DNA of 20,470 bases. It comes from an uncultured Clostridia bacterium. GTDB taxonomy: Bacteria > Bacillota > Clostridia > Christensenellales > Pumilibacteraceae. Made by a program: the position numbers and the translations under genes. The notes below the pieces were generated by a model. It searched no databases, was not told the DNA's origin, and saw nothing but the letters and a program-made list of their open reading frames with translations. The stretch is from assembly GCA_934229275.1 (NCBI GenBank), contig CAKQDN010000031.1, positions 1 to 20,470 on the forward strand, in the 5' to 3' direction. Shown in pieces: positions 12,901 to 17,695 of the stretch (position 1 is its first letter; each line of letters starts with the position of its first letter).

Positions 12901-15642
12901 ATGAAGAAAAAACTATCGATTATTTTTTCGATAATGCTTGTGCTTGCGCTCGCGGTTGCTTTTGTCGCGTGCGATAACGTCAAGCAGGATGAAGAATACG
13001 GCACCCTGACGGTGGAAAACGTCACGCTGCTCGAAGGAGAGGAAGCGCAGATAAGTTACGCTTTTTCCAAGCCCGATAAAGCAGAGGAAATAGCCTATAC
13101 GTTCGAAGGTAATGCAATCGAGATTAAAGAAGGCAAAGTCAAGGCGCTCGAAGGCGGCAAAACGGTTACCGTAACGGCAAAAACCGCTCATCACGAGGCA
13201 ACCTTCACCGTAACCACGCTCACCGATTACGGCACGCTGACCATCGCGGATATCTCTCTCGCGGTCGGCGAAGAGAAGGAAATAAACGCCGTTTTTTCCA
13301 AAACCGATAAAGCAGAGGAAATCGTTTATACGTTCGAAGGCGGCGCAATCGAGATTAAAGAAGGCAAAGTAAAAGCGCTCGAAGGCGGCAAAACGGTTAC
13401 CGTGACGGCGAAAACCGCTCATCACGAGGCAACCTTCACCGTAACCACGCTCGTCGATTACGGCACGCTTACGATTGCCGACATCGAAGGCGTCGAAGAG
13501 GGTGCAAAAGGCATCGACATCGAAGCCGCGTTCTCCAAGCCCGACTATGCCGAAGAAATCTCTTATTCTTTCGAAGGTAACGACATCGAAATCGTAAACG
13601 GCAAAATCAACGTTCTCGTCGGTGGTAAAACCGTCGTCGTAACGGCTAAAACTTCGCATCACACAACCACTTTCACCGTAACGACGCTTATCAAATACGG
13701 CGAAGTCACCGTTTCCGACGTTTACGCCTGGATCGACTATCCTGCGTCCGAACTCGACGTCACGTTCTCTATCCCCGAAAGAAAAGAAACCCTTACTTTC
13801 GAATACGACGAAACCGCGCTTACGATCGATACCGAAAAAATGACCGTAACCGCACTTAAAACCGGCAAATATCAGGTTCGCGCTAAAAGCGAACATTTTG
13901 CCGACAATTTCTACGTCACCGTTGACGCGGTAAATAAAAGCGACAAGCGCTACAACGTCCCCGACGGCTTCAACACCCGCATCGCAGGCAAACTCACCGA
14001 ATATCGGAAGAAGGGTAACGACGGTCACACCACGCTGTTTATCGGCGACTCGTTCTTCGACGAACGTTATTTCTGGACCAACTTCAACACGACTTATGCA
14101 GGTAAAGACGCGATTATCGCAGGCGTCAGCAGTTCCACTTCGTACGACTGGGAACACTTCACCGAAACCTTCCTTAAACACGTTTCGCCCAAGCAAATCG
14201 CTATGCACATGGGTACCAACAACGTTTACGACGACGGCGACACCGCCGAGCAAGCCGTAAGCGCGCTGCAACGCATGTTCTACGTCATGCACGAAGCAAT
14301 GCCCGAAACGCATATCTACTGGTTCAATATTTCGCAGCGCAGTTACGACGACGCTAAAATCGCGACCGTAAGCGCAGTCAATTCCGCTATGAAAAAGTGG
14401 GCGACAAACAGAACCTGGCTTACGCTCATCGACACCAGCAGCAGACTCACGAACGATATGCTGCGTGATAACGTTCATCCGTTGCTCGAGAACTACAGTG
14501 TGTTCGTAGACGCTCTTAAAGAAGTCGGAGTCGTGATAGAGGACGCTCCCGTAAAGGAAGGCGTAGACTTCACCGTCGGCACCTATAATAAAGAAGCAAA
14601 AACGTTTAATCTTAAAACGACCACGCGCGCAAGAGCATATCTCATGGACGGAGCGTCGGAGTATTCCGGTAACTTCGTCGTATCCGGTACCGCAAAATCG
14701 TCTGCAAACGGAAACAATCCCTGGACGGAATTTATCGTAAATAAGGCGCCTGCAGACGATTGGTTCTCGGCGGCAAATGCGCTCCCGGTTTCCAATATCA
14801 CGTTTGCAAGTAACGGAAATTCCGAAATCTGGGGCTACAAAGCAACCGGCGGACGCGATACTCTTGCAACCGTTGACGTCGGTTCGTACACGTTTACCGT
14901 TATCGCATATAACGGCAGCGTGCTGTTCAAAGTCAACGACAAAGTTAAAGTTTACACCGACGCGGACATTAAAAACACCTATTTCGGTTTCGGCGCGGAA
15001 AATGCCGAACTCGGAATTACAAACCTTTCTATCATAATCGGCGACGACACGGCTGTCCGCGCTAAATACAACGAACTCGCACCCACGCCCAGCACTTCCA
15101 TCGAGGATATCGAAAGAGATAAAGGACAGAGTGTCAACGATTCGCCCGTAAGCGTAAACTATAAAAATCACGACTTAAGAAAGAATTACGTTCTTTCCGG
15201 AAAAGTCGATATAACCGACCGCGCAGATAATGCGCATCTCGTTATCGGTTGGGATACCTTCTCCGACAGATTGCTTTTGTGGGATAATCAATCCAACGGC
15301 AATTTCAAAATGGGTTATGCTTATAACGGCGATCATAAAAACGACGCACCCGCAAATGCTATTTATACGAAGGAAGACGGAAAGACCCTCACTCTCGAAT
15401 GGAAACTCGTCGTCACCGATTCCGACGCATATTTCTACGTCAACGGAGAACTTCGCCTTATATGGAAAGGAACACCTGATAAAGGACTTCTGATAACGTC
15501 CGAACATACGACCTGCAAGTTCTACGATATGAGTGCGAAAACGCTTTCCGACGATAAAGCCGACTACGAAAAAGTAATTTCGGATATGCAGTCCACGATT
15601 GACGCTTATAAAAATAACGCCGCAGGAGTATACCGCGCGTAA
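12901..15642 (+). CDS. Surface lipoprotein with Ig-like repeats and an SGNH/GDSL esterase domain
   Basis: 913 residues with a lipobox Cys at 24 (FVACDN). Four Ig-like (BIG2-type) repeats fill 33-343. An SGNH hydrolase domain (about 372-545) has all four blocks: GDSF with nucleophile S384, G408 in IIAGVSS, GTNN with N440, and DNVHP with D523/H526. Members of this fold remove acetyl or other acyl groups from sugars; the acyl group and glycan here are unknown. Two jelly-roll-like modules follow (about 555-708 and 745-895), so the enzyme sits between stalk and probable binding domains. It has its own promoter and terminator but the same orientation and style of export as the GH43 pair just upstream. 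A carbohydrate acetylesterase is the best guess. Confidence 0.85.
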   Translation: MKKKLSIIFSIMLVLALAVAFVACDNVKQDEEYGTLTVENVTLLEGEEAQISYAFSKPDKAEEIAYTFEGNAIEIKEGKVKALEGGKTVTVTAKTAHHEATFTVTTLTDYGTLTIADISLAVGEEKEINAVFSKTDKAEEIVYTFEGGAIEIKEGKVKALEGGKTVTVTAKTAHHEATFTVTTLVDYGTLTIADIEGVEEGAKGIDIEAAFSKPDYAEEISYSFEGNDIEIVNGKINVLVGGKTVVVTAKTSHHTTTFTVTTLIKYGEVTVSDVYAWIDYPASELDVTFSIPERKETLTFEYDETALTIDTEKMTVTALKTGKYQVRAKSEHFADNFYVTVDAVNKSDKRYNVPDGFNTRIAGKLTEYRKKGNDGHTTLFIGDSFFDERYFWTNFNTTYAGKDAIIAGVSSSTSYDWEHFTETFLKHVSPKQIAMHMGTNNVYDDGDTAEQAVSALQRMFYVMHEAMPETHIYWFNISQRSYDDAKIATVSAVNSAMKKWATNRTWLTLIDTSSRLTNDMLRDNVHPLLENYSVFVDALKEVGVVIEDAPVKEGVDFTVGTYNKEAKTFNLKTTTRARAYLMDGASEYSGNFVVSGTAKSSANGNNPWTEFIVNKAPADDWFSAANALPVSNITFASNGNSEIWGYKATGGRDTLATVDVGSYTFTVIAYNGSVLFKVNDKVKVYTDADIKNTYFGFGAENAELGITNLSIIIGDDTAVRAKYNELAPTPSTSIEDIERDKGQSVNDSPVSVNYKNHDLRKNYVLSGKVDITDRADNAHLVIGWDTFSDRLLLWDNQSNGNFKMGYAYNGDHKNDAPANAIYTKEDGKTLTLEWKLVVTDSDAYFYVNGELRLIWKGTPDKGLLITSEHTTCKFYDMSAKTLSDDKADYEKVISDMQSTIDAYKNNAAGVYRA
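12997..13929 (+). repeat. Four tandem Ig-like repeats, the first two nearly identical in DNA
   Basis: Units start at Y33, Y110, Y187 and Y266 (nucleotides 12997, 13228, 13459 and 13696), giving periods of 231, 231 and 237 bases. Over the last ~157 bases of units 1 and 2 I count about 13 differences by eye. In protein, a 42-residue stretch differs at one position, while units 3 and 4 have diverged. This points to a recent duplication or continuing exchange between units 1 and 2. Confidence 0.85.
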
Positions 15643-15669
15643 AACAAAAAGACTGAATAAAACGACAAA

Positions 15670-15706
15670 AAAACTCGTTCTTCTCGTATGAAAAGAGCGA
15701 GTTTTT
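15670..15706. terminator. Bidirectional terminator between convergent genes
   Basis: AAAACTCGTTCTT (15670-15682) pairs with AAGAGCGAGTTTT (15693-15705) with one G-U pair. T follows on the plus strand, and on the minus strand the A-run at 15666-15673 reads as T. It serves the SGNH gene and the Cys-rich gene, which end towards each other. Confidence 0.85.
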
Positions 15707-15732
15707 GCCGTTATTGCGGCGATTATGTAGAC

Positions 15733-15927
15733 TTATTTGCAGCAGTTGTTTCCGCCGCAGCAGCAGTTCATAAGCAGGTAGAGCATGATAATGTCGCAGC
15801 AGTCGCATCCTCTGTCGCATCCGCGGCATCCGCCGCCGCAGTTGTCGTTGCATCCGCAGCCGCAGCAGCACATCAGCAAAATGAGCCAGATGATGTCGTT
15901 GCAGCCGCAATTACAGTTGTTGAACAT
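15733..15927 (-). CDS. Cysteine-rich 64-residue protein
   Basis: 19 of 64 residues are cysteine, with many Gly, Asn and Asp. Two hydrophobic stretches, DIIWLILLM (11-19) and DIIMLYLLM (45-53), are each followed by a CCC cluster and Gly, so the protein is an internal duplication flanking a G-C-R/D-G-C core (30-44). A strong GGGAGG site lies about 9 bases before the ATG. Small Cys-rich proteins like this are widespread in uncultured Clostridia and are sometimes labelled chorion-like or coat-like from composition only; no function is established. Metal binding, disulfide-linked coat or envelope structure, or a membrane peptide are all possible. It is a single gene between a convergent neighbour and divergent glyS. 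Confidence 0.72.
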   Translation of the reverse strand: MFNNCNCGCNDIIWLILLMCCCGCGCNDNCGGGCRGCDRGCDCCDIIMLYLLMNCCCGGNNCCK

Positions 15928-15960
15928 GATTGTTTCCTCCCGTCAAGAATTTTTCTTTCG

Positions 15961-16006
15961 CTCGAAGAGTGGGCGGTTCGGGCGCCCGAAAACCGCTTTT
16001 ATCGAG
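15961..16006 (-). promoter_or_regulatory. Hairpin in the leader of the Cys-rich gene
   Basis: On the minus strand, CTCGA/TCGAG (outer arms 16006-16002 and 15965-15961) and GCGGTT/AACCGC (15996-15991 and 15978-15973) enclose the palindrome TTCGGGCGCCCGAA (15977-15990). The structure ends about 20 bases ahead of the GGGAGG site and has no T-run after it, so it is not a simple terminator. A shorter CCTG/CAGG hairpin lies upstream (around 16013-16026). No known riboswitch or T-box core was recognised. Confidence 0.45.
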
Positions 16007-16082
16007 GAGAGCAACCTGTATTTCAGGACCTTTTTCTTTTGCGAATCTTAATTTCTCTCGTGTTTATCGGATATCCTACTCT

Positions 16083-16113
16083 ATAATATTGCCGCAAAAA
16101 GGAAAATGTGCAA
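16083..16113 (-). promoter_or_regulatory. Weak candidate promoter of the Cys-rich gene
   Basis: The minus strand reads TTGCAC (16113-16108), a long 19-bp spacer and TATTAT (16088-16083). It would give a leader of roughly 145 bases that includes the hairpins. The match is poor; a sporulation sigma factor could be used instead, but no convincing sigma-E or sigma-K element was found. Confidence 0.25.
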
Positions 16114-16153
16114 AAGATTATTATATTTCCGTGCGGAATAAAATATGTTTCGT

Positions 16154-16182
16154 TTGACAAATCTCGCAAAAAAAACTATAAT
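16154..16182 (+). promoter_or_regulatory. Promoter of glyS
   Basis: Perfect TTGACA (16154-16159), a 17-bp spacer and perfect TATAAT (16177-16182). The expected start near 16189 leaves only about 25 bases of leader, too short for a T-box, which is unlike many Firmicutes aminoacyl-tRNA synthetase genes. Confidence 0.9.
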
Positions 16183-16214
16183 AAAGGTAATACAGTTATT
16201 TCGGAGATCAGAAA

Positions 16215-17618
16215 ATGACAGAAAACAAGTTGACTATGGATAAATTGGTTGCGCTCTGCAAAGGCAGAGGCTTTATTTTCGCCGGCAGCGAAATCTACGG
16301 CGGACTTGCCAACACCTGGGACTACGGTCCTCTGGGCGTCGAACTCAAAAACAACATCAAGCGCGCGTGGTGGAAAAAATTCGTGCAGGAAAACCGCTAT
16401 AACGTCGGCCTGGACGCCGCTATTCTCATGAATCCGCAGACGTGGGTGGCGAGCGGACACCTTGCAGGCTTTTCCGATCCGCTTCTCGATTGCAGAGAGT
16501 GCCACGAACGCTTCCGCGCCGACAAACTCATCGAGGACTGGTGCGCCGAAACCGGCTTTGCGTTAAGTAAGCCCATCGACGCTTTCACGCAGCCCGAAAT
16601 GAAGGACTTCATCGAGGAGCATAATATTCCCTGCCCCACCTGCAAGCATCACAACTTCACCGACATTCGTCAGTTCAACCTGATGTTCAAAACTTTTCAG
16701 GGCGTAACCGAGGACGCGAAAAACACCGTTTATCTGCGCCCCGAAACCGCTCAGGGTATTTTCACCAACTTCGTCAACGTTCAACGTTCGTCGAGAAAGA
16801 AAATGCCGTTCGGTATCGGTCAGATAGGCAAGTCCTTCCGTAACGAAATCACACCCGGTAACTTTATTTTCCGCGTGCGCGAGTTCGAACAGATGGAACT
16901 CGAATTTTTCTGCAAGCCCGGCACCGACCTCGAATGGTTCTCTTACTGGCGTAACTTCTGCCACGAATGGCTGCTCTCGCTCGGTTTCAAGGACGAGAAT
17001 CTGCGCCTTCGCGACCACGACCCCGAAGAACTCTGCTTCTACAGCAAAGCGACCACCGACTTCGAATTCCTGTTCCCGTTCGGTTGGGGCGAACTCTGGG
17101 GCGTCGCCGACAGAACGGACTACGACCTGTCGCAACATCAGAAAGTTTCGGGCAAGGACCTTACGTACTTCGATCCCGAAACCAACGAACGCTATATTCC
17201 GTACGTCATCGAGCCGAGTCTGGGCGTCGAGCGTACCGTTCTCGCCGTTCTTTGCAACGCATACGACGAAGAAGTGGTGGACGCCGAGAAAAACGACGTC
17301 CGTACCGTGCTTCATCTGCACCCGGCGCTCGCTCCCGTCAAGGCTGCCGTACTGCCGCTCTCCAAAAAACTTGCCGAGCCTGCGCAGAAAGTCGCCGACG
17401 AACTGAGTAAGTACTTTTCTGTCGAGTACGACGAAACCGGTTCTATCGGAAAACGCTATCGTCGTCAGGACGAGATCGGAACGCCGTACTGCGTGACCGT
17501 GGACTTCGACACGCTCGAGGACAACGCCGTCACCGTGCGCGACCGCGATACCATGCAGCAGGTCCGCATGCCTATTTCGGAACTTAAAGCATATCTCGAC
17601 GAAAAATTATTCTTCTAA
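16215..17618 (+). CDS. glyS: Glycyl-tRNA synthetase, single-chain (alpha2) type
   Basis: 467 residues, the normal size for the bacterial homodimeric class II enzyme (also called glyQS), which charges tRNA-Gly with glycine in the cytosol. Seen: GSEIYGGLANTWDYGPLG near the N-terminus (motif 1 region, 24-41), RPETAQGIF at 175-183, the motif 2 region SFRNEITPG at 207-215 then FEQMELEFF, and a C-terminal anticodon-binding domain from about 370. C93/C96 (CRECHE) and C140/C143 (CPTC) form a likely zinc site in the insertion. GGAGA lies 7 bases ahead of the ATG. It has a consensus promoter and no T-box. The following lipoprotein gene is in the same direction 77 bases away, with a hairpin between. Confidence 0.96.
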   Translation: MTENKLTMDKLVALCKGRGFIFAGSEIYGGLANTWDYGPLGVELKNNIKRAWWKKFVQENRYNVGLDAAILMNPQTWVASGHLAGFSDPLLDCRECHERFRADKLIEDWCAETGFALSKPIDAFTQPEMKDFIEEHNIPCPTCKHHNFTDIRQFNLMFKTFQGVTEDAKNTVYLRPETAQGIFTNFVNVQRSSRKKMPFGIGQIGKSFRNEITPGNFIFRVREFEQMELEFFCKPGTDLEWFSYWRNFCHEWLLSLGFKDENLRLRDHDPEELCFYSKATTDFEFLFPFGWGELWGVADRTDYDLSQHQKVSGKDLTYFDPETNERYIPYVIEPSLGVERTVLAVLCNAYDEEVVDAEKNDVRTVLHLHPALAPVKAAVLPLSKKLAEPAQKVADELSKYFSVEYDETGSIGKRYRRQDEIGTPYCVTVDFDTLEDNAVTVRDRDTMQQVRMPISELKAYLDEKLFF

Positions 17619-17627
17619 AAAAACATA

Positions 17628-17664
17628 AAGCCTTCTCGTATCTGCCAAAAAATCGGGAAGGCTT
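17628..17664 (+). terminator. Hairpin after glyS, weak terminator
   Basis: AAGCCTTC (17628-17635) pairs with GAAGGCTT (17657-17664), with a loop of about 20 bases and only ATTT after it. Partial read-through into the next gene is likely, since that gene has no clear promoter of its own in the 77-base gap. Confidence 0.5.
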
Positions 17665-17695
17665 ATTTCGTGATTTAACGACGGGGAGAGAAAGG

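Noticed and set aside
13000..13700. Tandem repeats as a CRISPR array
   Set aside because: Units are 231 bases, coding and in frame, with no short repeat-spacer alternation.
12913..15171. A 752-codon open frame on the minus strand opposite the SGNH gene
   Set aside because: Same register effect from codon bias; the sense frame has a lipobox, Ig repeats and intact SGNH motifs.
15928..16100. Sigma-E or sigma-K promoter for the Cys-rich gene
   Set aside because: An AATATT-type -35 at about 16090-16085 exists, but no convincing CATA-type -10 follows at the right spacing.
16183..16214. T-box leader for glyS
   Set aside because: Only about 25 bases lie between the expected transcription start and the ATG, with no antiterminator or specifier structure.
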